Below are positions 52,640-62,360 of a stretch of DNA of 64,000 bases, piece by piece. The stretch is taken from assembly GCF_030248535.1 (NCBI RefSeq), contig NZ_JAHGAJ010000030.1, positions 1 to 64,000 on the forward strand. The letters run 5' to 3'. A model generated the notes under the pieces. That model was not told where the DNA came from, made no database searches, and saw nothing but the letters and a program-made list of their open reading frames with translations. The translations under genes and the position numbers were made by a program. The first letter of the stretch is position 1, and each line of letters starts with the position of its first letter. Origin of the DNA: Vibrio sp. D404a (GTDB lineage Bacteria > Pseudomonadota > Gammaproteobacteria > Enterobacterales > Vibrionaceae).

Positions 52640-53035
52640 ATGGCTATTTCTTTTGACAACGCATTAGGCATTCACCAGCACACAGTTGGTGTACGTGAGC
52701 GCAACGCTGAGGTGCTTTCCACCAATATCGCGCAAGCAAACACGCCGGGCTACAAAGCAAAAGGATTAGACTTTAAAAAATCACTGCAGGCGGCAAGTTC
52801 TGGGGCAAGCATTGGTCTTAGCCGTACGGACGGTCGGCATATTTCTGCCTCAACAACGGTGAATGGGGAAACGAAATATCGCATTCCTACTCAACCTGAT
52901 ACGGGAGATGGCAACACCGTGGATTTGGATTTAGAACGTAACCTGTTCATGCAAAACCAAATCAGGCATCAAGCCTCTCTAGACTTCTTAGGAAGCAAAT
53001 TCAAGAACTTAACTAAAGCGATTAAAGGGGAATAA
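52640..53035 (+). CDS. flgB: flagellar rod protein FlgB
   Basis: A 131-residue proximal rod subunit. It starts with MAISFDNALGIHQHTVGV and the rod signature LSTNIAQANTPGYKAKGLDF. Secreted by the flagellar type III system without a cleaved signal. First gene of the rod-hook operon and separated from flgC by 4 bases. Confidence 0.96.
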   Translation: MAISFDNALGIHQHTVGVRERNAEVLSTNIAQANTPGYKAKGLDFKKSLQAASSGASIGLSRTDGRHISASTTVNGETKYRIPTQPDTGDGNTVDLDLERNLFMQNQIRHQASLDFLGSKFKNLTKAIKGE

Positions 53036-53039
53036 TTAG

Positions 53040-53453
53040 ATGAGCTTATTCAATGTATTCAATGTGACTGGTTCTGCGATGAGTGCTGAGTCCGTTCGTC
53101 TAAATACGACCTCGAGTAACCTCGCGAACGCGGACAGTGTAAGCAGCTCAGCTGATGAGACTTACAAGGCACGCCACGCGGTGTTCGGCGCTGAGTTAAG
53201 TAAGGCACGCAATAGTGGTCACACTGTGCCGGTGAAGGTATTGGGTATCGTAGAAAGCGATAAACCGCTAAGCGCGGAGTACAACCCTGATCACCCATTA
53301 GCGAATGACGAAGGCTACATATACAAGCCGAACGTTAACGTTATGGAAGAGATGGCAAACATGATTTCAGCATCACGTGCGTACCAAACAAACGTACAGG
53401 TTGCTGACTCGAGTAAACAAATGCTGCTGCGTACGCTGCAGATGGGTCAATAA
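53040..53453 (+). CDS. flgC: flagellar rod protein FlgC
   Basis: A 137-residue proximal rod subunit with the N-terminal motif TTSSNLANADSVSS and the C-terminal helix ANMISASRAYQTNVQVADSS, which pack as a coiled coil in the rod. Confidence 0.96.
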   Translation: MSLFNVFNVTGSAMSAESVRLNTTSSNLANADSVSSSADETYKARHAVFGAELSKARNSGHTVPVKVLGIVESDKPLSAEYNPDHPLANDEGYIYKPNVNVMEEMANMISASRAYQTNVQVADSSKQMLLRTLQMGQ

Positions 53454-53470
53454 GGATAAGGAGGTAGCAT

Positions 53471-54178
53471 ATGGCCGGAATCAATAATGTTGGTCAAAGC
53501 GGCTTGTCCTATGTTGATCAGCTTAAAAATCTTCAAGACAGCAAAAAGCCTGACGAAACAACAGGTAAGCAAGATCTTAAACAAGAAGACTTCTTATCGT
53601 TATTGACTAAGCAGCTTGCTCAGCAAGACCCTTTTAAGCCGGTCAGCAATGACCAGATGATTGCGCAAATGGCTTCATTTGCGACCGTAGATGGCATTGG
53701 CAAAATGAATACACAGTTTGAAAGCTTGAATTCATCAATGACCTCTAACCAAGCACTTCAGGCCTCATCTTTGGTTGGGCGTGATGTATTGGTTCCTGGT
53801 GCGGCAGGTGTGAAACCCGGTGATGGCGGCATGGCGGCAATGGTAAAACTTCCTCAGGCAATGGACAACTTGATGGTCCGTGTTGAGAACGAAGTGGGCC
53901 AATTGGTTCGTACCTTTGATGTCGGCTCTAAGCCTGCAGGTGACACACGTGTTGAATGGGACGGAAAAGACGAAGACGGCAACCCATTGCCTGCTGGTAA
54001 ATACAACGTGAAAGCGTCGGGTTTACTGGATGGCGAGAGTGCAGAGTTCGAAGTTTCGACATATGCGAACGTGAACAGTGTGCTTCTTGGTAAGGGTGAT
54101 GGCAACGTACTACTCAATCTGGCTGGTTTCACATCGCCAGTACGACTTGCTGAAGTACTAGAAGTTGGCAAAGCGTAA
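53471..54178 (+). CDS. flgD: flagellar hook cap FlgD
   Basis: A 235-residue hook-scaffolding protein. N-terminal FLSLLTKQLAQQDPFKPVSNDQMIAQMA is the FlgD signature, and a C-terminal FlgD Ig-like domain includes VEWDGKDEDGNPLPAGKY. Preceded by GGAGG. Confidence 0.95.
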   Translation: MAGINNVGQSGLSYVDQLKNLQDSKKPDETTGKQDLKQEDFLSLLTKQLAQQDPFKPVSNDQMIAQMASFATVDGIGKMNTQFESLNSSMTSNQALQASSLVGRDVLVPGAAGVKPGDGGMAAMVKLPQAMDNLMVRVENEVGQLVRTFDVGSKPAGDTRVEWDGKDEDGNPLPAGKYNVKASGLLDGESAEFEVSTYANVNSVLLGKGDGNVLLNLAGFTSPVRLAEVLEVGKA

Positions 54179-54227
54179 CTCTGAACAGAGTGAATATGCT
54201 AGCTAGATAGATTAGGAGAATATTGGA

Positions 54228-55532
54228 ATGTCATATGTAGCTTTAAGCGGTCTATCCGCAGCTCAATTAGATCTGAACACAACAAGTAACAACATTGCGA
54301 ACGCAAACACATTTGGCTTTAAAGAGTCGCGTGCAGAGTTTGGTGATGTTTACTCAAGCTCTTTGTTTACCAATGGCAAAACCACTCCGGGTGGCGGTGC
54401 TCAAGCAAACAAGGTTGCACAGCAGTTCCACGAAGGTTCAAGTATTTATACGAACAACCCAATGGATTTACGTGTAAGTGGCACAGGCTTTTTCGCTGTG
54501 GCAAAGGACCGTATGGTACCTGAGATTAACGAACTCACACGAAATGGTGCATTTCACCTAAACAAAGATAACTACATGGTTACGTCTAACGATGAGTTTC
54601 TTCTAGGTTACGATGTTGATCCAAACTCGGGTGAGGTATTGTCTTACGCACCGAAGCCACTATCTATTCCAGCTGAATTTGGTAAGCCAAAACAGACTGA
54701 AAACATTGAAGTAGGTGTAAACCTGCCTGCAAACGGTGATCTAAAAGACCCGGCTGCATTTAACTTCGAAGATGCAGATACCTACAACCGTGCTACGTCT
54801 TCGACAGTGTACGACTCTATGGGTCAGTCTTACAAGCTAACCACTTACTACCTAAAAGACCAAACCCAGCCGAACACATGGCAGACTTACTACACTATGA
54901 CTGATAGTGAAGGCGAGAAGCCGTTGAACATTGCTGGTGGTGATGCGACAAACGCGACGGGCCATGTTGGTCACACTATGCGCTTTAACAACGATGGTAC
55001 TCTGGCGAGCCTAAACAACGGCCAACCAATTGTGTCGGAAGCGTTAGGTGCGGGTGCTGTACCGATGAACCTAAACGGCGCGGACGTTACTCAAACACTG
55101 AACTTTGGTCTAGACTCTTCGACGCAGTTTGCGGCACCGTTTGAATTGACGAAATTCGATGAAGACGGCGCAACAACAGGCTTCCTAACTAAGGTCGACT
55201 TCGATGAGTACGGTAGTGTTCTAGGTACATACTCAAACGGTGAAAACGTAATGCTAGGTCGTGTTGGTCTAGTACGTGTACCGAACGAGCAAGGCCTAGA
55301 TAAGAAGGGCGGCACTCAGTGGGATTCTACTAACTACTCAGGTGATAAAATCTGGGGTGAATCGAACAAGGGTTCATTTGGTGGCATCAACAACGGTTCA
55401 CTAGAGCAATCGAACATCGATATGACTCAAGAGCTGGTTGACCTGATTTCTGCTCAACGTAACTTCCAAGCGAACTCGCGTTCTCTAGAAGTTCACAACC
55501 AACTACAGCAAAATATTCTTCAGATTCGTTAA
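54228..55532 (+). CDS. flgE: flagellar hook protein FlgE
   Basis: A 434-residue hook subunit. N-terminal ALSGLSAAQLDLNTTSNNIANANT and C-terminal QELVDLISAQRNFQANSRSLEVHNQ are the rod/hook coiled ends. The central part forms the outer D1-D2 domains. Followed by a hairpin at 55559-55592, after which the flgF promoter starts a new unit. Confidence 0.96.
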   Translation: MSYVALSGLSAAQLDLNTTSNNIANANTFGFKESRAEFGDVYSSSLFTNGKTTPGGGAQANKVAQQFHEGSSIYTNNPMDLRVSGTGFFAVAKDRMVPEINELTRNGAFHLNKDNYMVTSNDEFLLGYDVDPNSGEVLSYAPKPLSIPAEFGKPKQTENIEVGVNLPANGDLKDPAAFNFEDADTYNRATSSTVYDSMGQSYKLTTYYLKDQTQPNTWQTYYTMTDSEGEKPLNIAGGDATNATGHVGHTMRFNNDGTLASLNNGQPIVSEALGAGAVPMNLNGADVTQTLNFGLDSSTQFAAPFELTKFDEDGATTGFLTKVDFDEYGSVLGTYSNGENVMLGRVGLVRVPNEQGLDKKGGTQWDSTNYSGDKIWGESNKGSFGGINNGSLEQSNIDMTQELVDLISAQRNFQANSRSLEVHNQLQQNILQIR

Positions 55533-55558
55533 TACCTTCTTGGTTTGAATCATCTGCG

Positions 55559-55592
55559 AATACCCAATTCAATTTGATTGAATTGGGTATTG
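55559..55592 (+). terminator. terminator-like hairpin after flgE
   Basis: Perfect long stem AATACCCAATTCAA/TTGAATTGGGTATT, loop TTTGA; T-run is poor (TGTTGCTT). It may slow or protect rather than fully stop transcription. Confidence 0.6.
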
Positions 55593-55731
55593 TTGCTTGC
55601 CTATCTATTTGCCGCCTCAATTGCCGCGCGGTAATGTTTGTTCTTGCCACCCCCTGGCAGAAAGGATCACTTTGATCTTTTAAATTTCTGTTTTTCTTAT
55701 TAACCTTCTGATTATAAACACTATTTCATAG

Positions 55732-55749
55732 TTGGCACAGTGATTGCTT
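55732..55749 (+). promoter_or_regulatory. sigma-54 promoter of flgF operon
   Basis: TTGGCACAGTGATTGCTT: GG (55734-55735) and GC (55746-55747), 10 bases apart. Near-consensus TGGCAC-N5-TTGC. 37 bases before the flgF ATG. Confidence 0.88.
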
Positions 55750-55785
55750 TATCAGCTCTAGATAATGATTTTTTGGAGCAAAATT

Positions 55786-56535
55786 ATGGATCGCGCACTG
55801 TTTTTAGCTATGAGCGGCGCAAAGCAAAATATGCAAGCTTTGCAGCTACGTGCCAACAACCTCGCTAACGTAAGTACAACGGGTTTCCGTGCTGATTTAG
55901 CACAAGCACGTTCAATGCAAGCGTATGGTGAAGGCATGCCTACTCGTGTTTTCAGCATGACAGAACGTCCGGGCCACAATTTTGCTCAAGGCAGTGTTGT
56001 AACAACTGGTCGTGATCTAGACGTAACCATTCAAGGTGATGGCTGGATTTCAGTGATGGACAACTCTGGTCGTGAAGGTTTAACCCGTAACGGTAACCTC
56101 AAAATTGATCAGAATGGTTTGCTGACCAATGGCAGTGGCCACCTTGTTCTTGGCGAAAATGATGCGCCAATTACCCTACCAATCCCACTAAGCAAGGTTG
56201 AAATCGGTACAGACGGTACAATCTCGGTGATTCCTCAAGGCGCTCCAGCTGAAGAATTAGCCGTTGTTGATCGCATCAAGATGGTTCGTCCAGACAATCA
56301 AACCCTATTTAAAGATACGAATGGTCTTTTCCGTTCGAAAAACCCAGATCAGGCATACGAAGCGGATGCAGCCGTTAAGCTGCTGACTGGTGCTATCGAA
56401 GGCAGTAACGTGAATGCCGTCGGTGAGATGACAAGCTTGATTGACCTACAGCGTCAATTTGAAATGCAAGTCAAGATGATGAGCACAGCAGAAGAGATGG
56501 ACAAGTCGTCTGACTCACTGCTTCGTATGAGCTAA
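55786..56535 (+). CDS. flgF: flagellar rod protein FlgF
   Basis: 249 residues from ATG 55786, preceded by GGAG; the frame reads 7 codons earlier through the leader. N-terminal rod signature MQALQLRANNLANVSTTGF and C-terminal EMTSLIDLQRQFEMQVKMM. Distal rod subunit; first gene of flgFGHIJ. Confidence 0.96.
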   Translation: MDRALFLAMSGAKQNMQALQLRANNLANVSTTGFRADLAQARSMQAYGEGMPTRVFSMTERPGHNFAQGSVVTTGRDLDVTIQGDGWISVMDNSGREGLTRNGNLKIDQNGLLTNGSGHLVLGENDAPITLPIPLSKVEIGTDGTISVIPQGAPAEELAVVDRIKMVRPDNQTLFKDTNGLFRSKNPDQAYEADAAVKLLTGAIEGSNVNAVGEMTSLIDLQRQFEMQVKMMSTAEEMDKSSDSLLRMS

Positions 56536-56556
56536 TAGAATTTAAAGGAAATTACT

Positions 56557-57345
56557 ATGCATCCAGCATTATGGGTAAGTAAAACGGGTCTAGACGCCCA
56601 ACAAACCAATATTTCAACGATTTCGAACAACTTGGCGAACGCATCAACGGTTGGCTTTAAAAAGAGCCGTGCCGTATTTGAAGATTTGTTCTACCAGAAC
56701 ATCAATCAGCCAGGTGGTCAATCGTCTCAAAACACTGAACTGCCAAGCGGCTTAATGCTGGGTGCAGGTTCTAAAGTGGTCGCGACGCAAAAAGTGCACA
56801 CTCACGGTAATGCGCAAACCACCACCAACAGCCTAGACATGATGATCGAGGGTGATGGCTTCTTCCAAGTAGAAATGCCAGATGGTGAGACAGGATATAG
56901 CCGTAACGGTCAATTTACATTGAATGGCGACGGTGCAATCGTAACCTCTGGTCAGGGCTACCCACTACAACCAGAAATCGTAATTCCTGAAGACGCAATC
57001 TCGATTACAGTTGGTAACGACGGTGAAGTGTCAGTACGTATCCGTGGTGAGCAGAACAACGTTGTGGTTGGTCAGATCACGATCACCGATTTTGTTAACC
57101 CTGGCGGCCTTGAGCCAGTTGGTCAAAACCTGTACCTGCCGACAGGCGCAAGTGGTGATCCGCAAGAGGGTGTTCCGGGCTTTGATGGCCTAGGCAACAT
57201 TCGCCAATCAATGTTGGAAACATCCAACGTTAACGTAACCGAAGAGCTAGTGAACATGATTGAAGCTCAACGTGTTTACGAAATGAACTCAAAAGTTATC
57301 TCGTCAGTAGACAAGATGATGAGCTTTGTTAACCAACAGCTTTAA
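56557..57345 (+). CDS. flgG: flagellar distal rod protein FlgG
   Basis: 262 residues: ALWVSKTGLDAQQTNISTIS near the N terminus, NNLANASTVGFKKSRA rod motif, LTEELVNMIEAQRVYEMNSKV C-terminal motif. It forms most of the distal rod. Confidence 0.96.
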   Translation: MHPALWVSKTGLDAQQTNISTISNNLANASTVGFKKSRAVFEDLFYQNINQPGGQSSQNTELPSGLMLGAGSKVVATQKVHTHGNAQTTTNSLDMMIEGDGFFQVEMPDGETGYSRNGQFTLNGDGAIVTSGQGYPLQPEIVIPEDAISITVGNDGEVSVRIRGEQNNVVVGQITITDFVNPGGLEPVGQNLYLPTGASGDPQEGVPGFDGLGNIRQSMLETSNVNVTEELVNMIEAQRVYEMNSKVISSVDKMMSFVNQQL

Positions 57346-57400
57346 TCATTAGATTAAGCCACTTTTAACGCCCTGTACTGCTGACTGAGAGAGTATCACT

Positions 57401-58177
57401 ATGAAACGTATTTTTTGTTTAGCCCTATTGGCTTCAATGACTGGCTGTACCATGTTAGAGCCGATCGAAACCCCGGCACAAGAAAACGCTACTACGGTTG
57501 TTGATGCGGTAGAAGGGGACAAATCAAGTGATGAAAGCTCTGGCATTGTCGATACTCTGCGTGGCCGTACTGATCCTGTCGCAGGCGACCCAGCTTGGGC
57601 TCCGATTCATCCTAAACAACAACCAGAACACTACGCAGCCGCTACCGGTTCACTATTCAACGTGAACCACATTGGCAGCATGTATGACGACTCAAAACCA
57701 CGTGGTATCGGTGACATCATTACCGTGGCTCTGGATGAAAATACGCGTGCGACCAAAAAAGCCAACGCAGATATGTCAAAGTCGAATGACTCTTCAATGG
57801 AGCCATTGGCAGTGGGTGGCCAAGAGCTGACCATCGACAAATACAACTTCTCTTATGATCTAAGCAATACCAACACCTTTGCTGGTGATGCATCGGCGAA
57901 TCAAAGCAACAGCATCAGTGGTTACATCACGGTGGAAGTAATTGAGGTGCTGGCAAACGGCAACCTAGTGGTGCGCGGCGAAAAATGGATGACGCTGAAT
58001 ACAGGTGATGAGTACATCCGTCTAAGCGGTACGATTCGCCCAGACGACATTGCTTTCGACAATACCATCGCTTCAAACCGAGTTTCGAACGCTCGAATTC
58101 AATATTCTGGTACAGGCGTACAACAAGATATGCAAGAGCCTGGATTCTTGGCACGATTTTTTAATGTAGCTCTATAG
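57401..58177 (+). CDS. flgH: flagellar L-ring lipoprotein FlgH
   Basis: A 258-residue lipoprotein with lipobox SMTGC (Cys16). The FlgH body has GSLFNVNHIGSMYDDSKPRGIGDII and NLVVRGEKWMTLNTG. Outer-membrane ring of the basal body. 55 bases after flgG. Confidence 0.96.
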   Translation: MKRIFCLALLASMTGCTMLEPIETPAQENATTVVDAVEGDKSSDESSGIVDTLRGRTDPVAGDPAWAPIHPKQQPEHYAAATGSLFNVNHIGSMYDDSKPRGIGDIITVALDENTRATKKANADMSKSNDSSMEPLAVGGQELTIDKYNFSYDLSNTNTFAGDASANQSNSISGYITVEVIEVLANGNLVVRGEKWMTLNTGDEYIRLSGTIRPDDIAFDNTIASNRVSNARIQYSGTGVQQDMQEPGFLARFFNVAL

Positions 58178-58273
58178 TGAAATTGACAGTGTCGAATGTT
58201 TGACCATCAGACGACGACACTGAAATCTCAAGAAACTTTACTTAAATCAGAGCAATAGAGACAGGTTACTCCC

Positions 58274-59365
58274 ATGAAAAAGCTAGCACTTGTACTTTTC
58301 GGCATGTTATTTCTTGCCACCACTGCTCATGCCGCTCGTATCAAAGACGTGGCAAAAGTTGCAGGTGTTCGTAGTAACCAATTGGTTGGTTATGGTCTAG
58401 TTACCGGCTTGCCGGGCACAGGTGAGACAACTCCCTTTACAGATCAAACATTTAACGCGATGCTGCAAAACTTTGGCATTCAATTGCCGCCTGGTACTAA
58501 GCCAAAAACGAAAAACGTGGCCGCGGTAATCGTTACTGCAGAACTTCCTGCATTCTCTAAGCAAGGTCAAACCGTTGACGTAACTGTATCTTCAATTGGC
58601 TCAGCAAAAAGCCTGCGTGGCGGTACGCTACTTCAAACTTTCCTTAAAGGTCTTGATGGGCAAGTGTATGCCGTAGCGCAAGGTAACCTAGTAGTAAGCG
58701 GTTTTAGCGCGCAGGGCAACGACGGTTCTAAGATTGTTGGTAACAACCCTAACGTCGGTATCATATCTAGCGGTGCAACGGTAGAACAAGAGATTCCAAC
58801 TCCGTTTGGTCGTGGCGACTACATCACTTTTAACCTAATTGAATCTGATTTCACCACTGCGCAGCGTATGGCGGATGCAGTCAATAACTTCCTAGGTCCA
58901 CAAATGGCATCAGCTGTGGATGCGACTTCAGTTCGAGTTCGCGCACCACGTGAAATCAGCCAGCGTGTGGCTTTCCTATCTGCGATTGAAAACGTTGAAT
59001 TCGATCCAGCAGAAGGCTCAGCAAAAATCATTGTTAACTCACGCACCGGCACCATTGTTGTCGGTAAGCACGTTCGCCTGCGCTCTGCCGCTGTGACGCA
59101 CGGTGGTATGACAGTAGCAATTAAAGAGAATTTAAACGTAAGCCAGCCAAATGGTTTCTCTGGCGGACAAACGGTCGTTGTTCCCGATTCTGATATCGAA
59201 GTAACGGAAGGCGACGGCAAGATGTTCAAATTTGAGCCGGGTCTAACGTTGGATGATCTTGTGCGTGCAGTAAACGAAGTGGGCGCAGCACCTTCTGATT
59301 TAATGGCAATCCTTCAAGCACTGAAACAAGCAGGTGCGATTGAAGGCCAGTTGATCATTATCTAA
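58274..59365 (+). CDS. flgI: flagellar P-ring protein FlgI
   Basis: A 363-residue periplasmic ring protein with signal MKKLALVLFGMLFLATTAHA and the FlgI core VRSNQLVGYGLVTGLPGTG. Assembly needs FlgA, encoded at 49798. 96 bases after flgH without an obvious terminator. Confidence 0.96.
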   Translation: MKKLALVLFGMLFLATTAHAARIKDVAKVAGVRSNQLVGYGLVTGLPGTGETTPFTDQTFNAMLQNFGIQLPPGTKPKTKNVAAVIVTAELPAFSKQGQTVDVTVSSIGSAKSLRGGTLLQTFLKGLDGQVYAVAQGNLVVSGFSAQGNDGSKIVGNNPNVGIISSGATVEQEIPTPFGRGDYITFNLIESDFTTAQRMADAVNNFLGPQMASAVDATSVRVRAPREISQRVAFLSAIENVEFDPAEGSAKIIVNSRTGTIVVGKHVRLRSAAVTHGGMTVAIKENLNVSQPNGFSGGQTVVVPDSDIEVTEGDGKMFKFEPGLTLDDLVRAVNEVGAAPSDLMAILQALKQAGAIEGQLIII

Positions 59366-59375
59366 GGAGCGGGTC

Positions 59376-60293
59376 ATGATTAAGAACAACAACGACATTG
59401 GTTTCATTCACGACATCGGCAGTCTAGATCGACTTCGTCAACAAGCGGTAAATGGCGAAGAGGGCAGTGAGCAAGAAGCACTTAAAGCAGCAGCAAAACA
59501 GTTTGAATCTATTTTTACTTCGATGCTGTTTAAGTCGATGCGTGATGCCAACTCTAGCTTTAAGTCAGATATGCTTAACAGCCAGAACGAGCAGTTTTAT
59601 CGCCAGATGCTTGATGACCAAATGTCGAGTGAGTTGAGTGCATCGGGTTCGCTAGGTTTGGCGGACATGATTGTCGCTCAGCTTAGTGCAGGACAAGGCA
59701 CCGACCAACAAGAATCGAAAGTGCGCCAAGAAGGGTTTGACCCTGCGCTTGAGCGTCCTAAGTACTCTAAGAAAGTGGATAGAGCAGAGCGTTCAGAAAA
59801 TGCAGCAAAAGTAGACGCGAAACCTGTTTCGTTCGACTCGCCAGAATCTTTTGTCGCTTCAATGAGTCCGTATGCTGAAAAAGCCGCGCGCGCATTGGGT
59901 GTCGACTCTTCACTACTTCTTGCTCAAGCCGCTCTAGAAACAGGCTGGGGTTCTAAGATGGTGAAAAACTCTTTAGGCAACAGCAACAACCTGTTCAACA
60001 TTAAGGCTGACCGCAGCTGGAAAGGGGAAAAGGTTGCCACTCAAACGTTAGAATTCCACGGAAAGACAGCGGTGAAAGAACAAGCTTCATTCCGTTCTTA
60101 CTCTAACTTTGAAGAGAGCTTTAACGACTATGTGAAGTTCTTGAATGAAAACCCACGTTACCAAACGGCGCTTCAGCATCAAGGCAGCTCAGAAAACTTT
60201 ATCAAAGGCATTCATAGTGCAGGGTACGCAACTGACCCGAACTACGCCGATAAAGTGTTAAGAGTGAAAGCTAAGATCGATCAGATGAACTGA
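59376..60293 (+). CDS. flgJ: peptidoglycan hydrolase FlgJ
   Basis: A 305-residue two-domain protein. The N-terminal rod-capping part (KQFESIFTSMLFKSMRDANSS) is followed by an acidic/basic linker (about 105-145) and a C-terminal glucosaminidase domain starting near residue 150 (SLLLAQAALETGWGSKMVK, with catalytic Glu) and NLFNIKAD. It opens the peptidoglycan for the rod. Ended by a terminator. Confidence 0.95.
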   Translation: MIKNNNDIGFIHDIGSLDRLRQQAVNGEEGSEQEALKAAAKQFESIFTSMLFKSMRDANSSFKSDMLNSQNEQFYRQMLDDQMSSELSASGSLGLADMIVAQLSAGQGTDQQESKVRQEGFDPALERPKYSKKVDRAERSENAAKVDAKPVSFDSPESFVASMSPYAEKAARALGVDSSLLLAQAALETGWGSKMVKNSLGNSNNLFNIKADRSWKGEKVATQTLEFHGKTAVKEQASFRSYSNFEESFNDYVKFLNENPRYQTALQHQGSSENFIKGIHSAGYATDPNYADKVLRVKAKIDQMN

Positions 60294-60306
60294 TTTTATG
60301 ATGTAT

Positions 60307-60335
60307 AAAGAGCTTGCCAAATGGCGAGCTCTTTT
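60307..60335 (+). terminator. terminator after flgJ
   Basis: Stem AGAGCTTGCC/GGCGAGCTCT (one G-T pair) with loop AAAT and T5. Confidence 0.87.
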
Positions 60336-60393
60336 TCTATGTCCCCCTTCTTTTACCTCGCTGTTTCTCTCATATAAACGCTCAATCTTTAGC

Positions 60394-60411
60394 TTGGCAC
60401 GTAATTTGCTT
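60394..60411 (+). promoter_or_regulatory. sigma-54 promoter of flgKL
   Basis: TTGGCACGTAATTTGCTT: GG (60396-60397) and GC (60408-60409), 10 bases apart. Close to consensus; 57 bases before flgK. Confidence 0.87.
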
Positions 60412-60467
60412 TTTAGACGTAAGGTTAATCAGTTTTTGCTGATTTTATTAGGTTTTTTGGGGGCATT

Positions 60468-62348
60468 ATGGCGTCAGATCTGTTGAATGTAGGTACACAA
60501 AGTGTGCTTACAGCGCAAAGACAGTTAAACACCACAGGTCATAACATTTCTAACGCGAATACAGAGGGTTATAGCCGCCAATCTGTGATTCAAGGCGTTA
60601 ACGATCCACGCCAGTATGGTGGTCAAACCTACGGTATGGGTGTGCATGTGGAAAATGTTCGCCGCTCTTGGGATCAGTTTGCCGTTAATGAGCTGAATCT
60701 ATCAACAACCAATGCCGCTAATAAAAACGATACCCAAAGTAATATCGACATGCTCTCGAGTATGCTGTCGTCGAACGCATCGAAAAAAATCCCAGAGAAC
60801 ATGAATGAGTGGTTTGATTCGATTAAAACCTTAGCAGATACACCGAATGACATTGGTGCGCGTAAGGTGGTGCTTGAGAAAGCCGGTATTATTTCGCAAA
60901 CACTGAATGAGTTTCATGAAACCGTTCGTCAGCAATCTGATGTCGCGAACAAAAAGCTAGACATGGGATTGGAGCGCGTCAACCAGATAGCGATTGAGAT
61001 CCGCGATGTTCAACGCTTGATGATGCGCACGCCGGGCCCGCATAACGACTTACGAGATCAGCACGAAAAGCTGGTCAATGAACTGTCGGGCTACACCAAG
61101 GTGACAGTAACGCCACGTTCAAATGCTGAAGGTTTCAACGTCCATATTGGTAATGGCCACACCCTAGTGTCGGGTAGTGAAGCGAGCCAGTTAAAATTGG
61201 TTGATGGTTTACCTGATGCACATCAACGCCGTCTCGCGATTGTTGAAGGCAAGGCGATCAAACCGATCACCAGTGCTGATATTGACGGCAAGATTGGAGC
61301 AATGCTGGACATGCGTGATGAACACATTCCTGATGTGATGGATGAGCTCGGTCGCATGGCAACGGCACTCTCTTATCACGTCAATGAACTGCAAGGCCAA
61401 GGTCTTGACCTCAACGGCAACGTGGGTCGCAACCTATTTACCGATGTGAATTCAGAAGTGGTGGCGAAGTCTCGCGTTGTGACCAGTGGTCAGTCGCAAG
61501 CGGATGTTGCGGTGTTTATTGATAACACCAATGCTCTCAAGGGCGGCGAGTACGGACTAAAGTACGACGGCAGTGACTATGTGGTGACTAAGCCGAGTGG
61601 CGAAACCATAAAAGTCAGCACCGATTCCAGCGGCAGTGCCTTTTACCTTGATGGCATGCGTGTAGAAATCCGCAACCCACCAGAGCTCGGTGAGAAGATC
61701 TTGCTGCGTCCGACGCGCAACTTTGCCGCTCAGATGCAGATGGAAAGTAATGATCCAAAAGACATTGCCGCACAGAGTTATGAAGCATCCACCACTTTTG
61801 CCCAAGGTGATGCGGAATTTAAAATTCTTCAAGCGGGTGACCTGCGCGAATTTGAAGTCATTGTCTCGCCTCGTGGTGAGCAGTTCGCGGTGACCGATAC
61901 CAAAGGCAATGTGTTGATGCAGCCTCAGCCGTATCCACCTTCTGGCCCGATAACCGTTCAGGGAACAACCTTTGAATTAACCGCAGGCGCGATTGCTAAC
62001 GACAAATTCACGGCAAACCTTGTCCCATCAGAGGGTGATAACGGCAACCTGCGAAAACTGCAGGATATTCAAACTAATAAGTCCTTGGATGAAGGTCAGT
62101 CAACGCTGCTAGATACTTACCATAACTTGAACACTAATACCGGTTTGAAAGCTTCGACCGCAAACCGACTCAGTGAGATTGCCACTTTAGAGAAGCAGTC
62201 TGCACAAGAGCGTATCGCTTCGATTTCTGGGGTGAACCTCGATGAGGAAGCGGCAAACATGATGAAGTTTCAGCAAGCCTATATGGCATCGTCGCGCATT
62301 ATGCAGGCGGCAAACGAAACCTTCGATACTATTCTGGCGCTGAGGTAG
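60468..62348 (+). CDS. flgK: hook-filament junction protein FlgK
   Basis: A 626-residue junction protein. N-terminal NVGTQSVLTAQRQLNTTGHN and C-terminal SGVNLDEEAANMMKFQQAYM are the coiled ends; the long middle is specific to Vibrio FlgK. Its chaperone FlgN is encoded at 48805. The ATG is preceded by GGGGGC, an imperfect site. Confidence 0.95.
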   Translation: MASDLLNVGTQSVLTAQRQLNTTGHNISNANTEGYSRQSVIQGVNDPRQYGGQTYGMGVHVENVRRSWDQFAVNELNLSTTNAANKNDTQSNIDMLSSMLSSNASKKIPENMNEWFDSIKTLADTPNDIGARKVVLEKAGIISQTLNEFHETVRQQSDVANKKLDMGLERVNQIAIEIRDVQRLMMRTPGPHNDLRDQHEKLVNELSGYTKVTVTPRSNAEGFNVHIGNGHTLVSGSEASQLKLVDGLPDAHQRRLAIVEGKAIKPITSADIDGKIGAMLDMRDEHIPDVMDELGRMATALSYHVNELQGQGLDLNGNVGRNLFTDVNSEVVAKSRVVTSGQSQADVAVFIDNTNALKGGEYGLKYDGSDYVVTKPSGETIKVSTDSSGSAFYLDGMRVEIRNPPELGEKILLRPTRNFAAQMQMESNDPKDIAAQSYEASTTFAQGDAEFKILQAGDLREFEVIVSPRGEQFAVTDTKGNVLMQPQPYPPSGPITVQGTTFELTAGAIANDKFTANLVPSEGDNGNLRKLQDIQTNKSLDEGQSTLLDTYHNLNTNTGLKASTANRLSEIATLEKQSAQERIASISGVNLDEEAANMMKFQQAYMASSRIMQAANETFDTILALR

Positions 62349-62360
62349 TAGGGGGAAACC

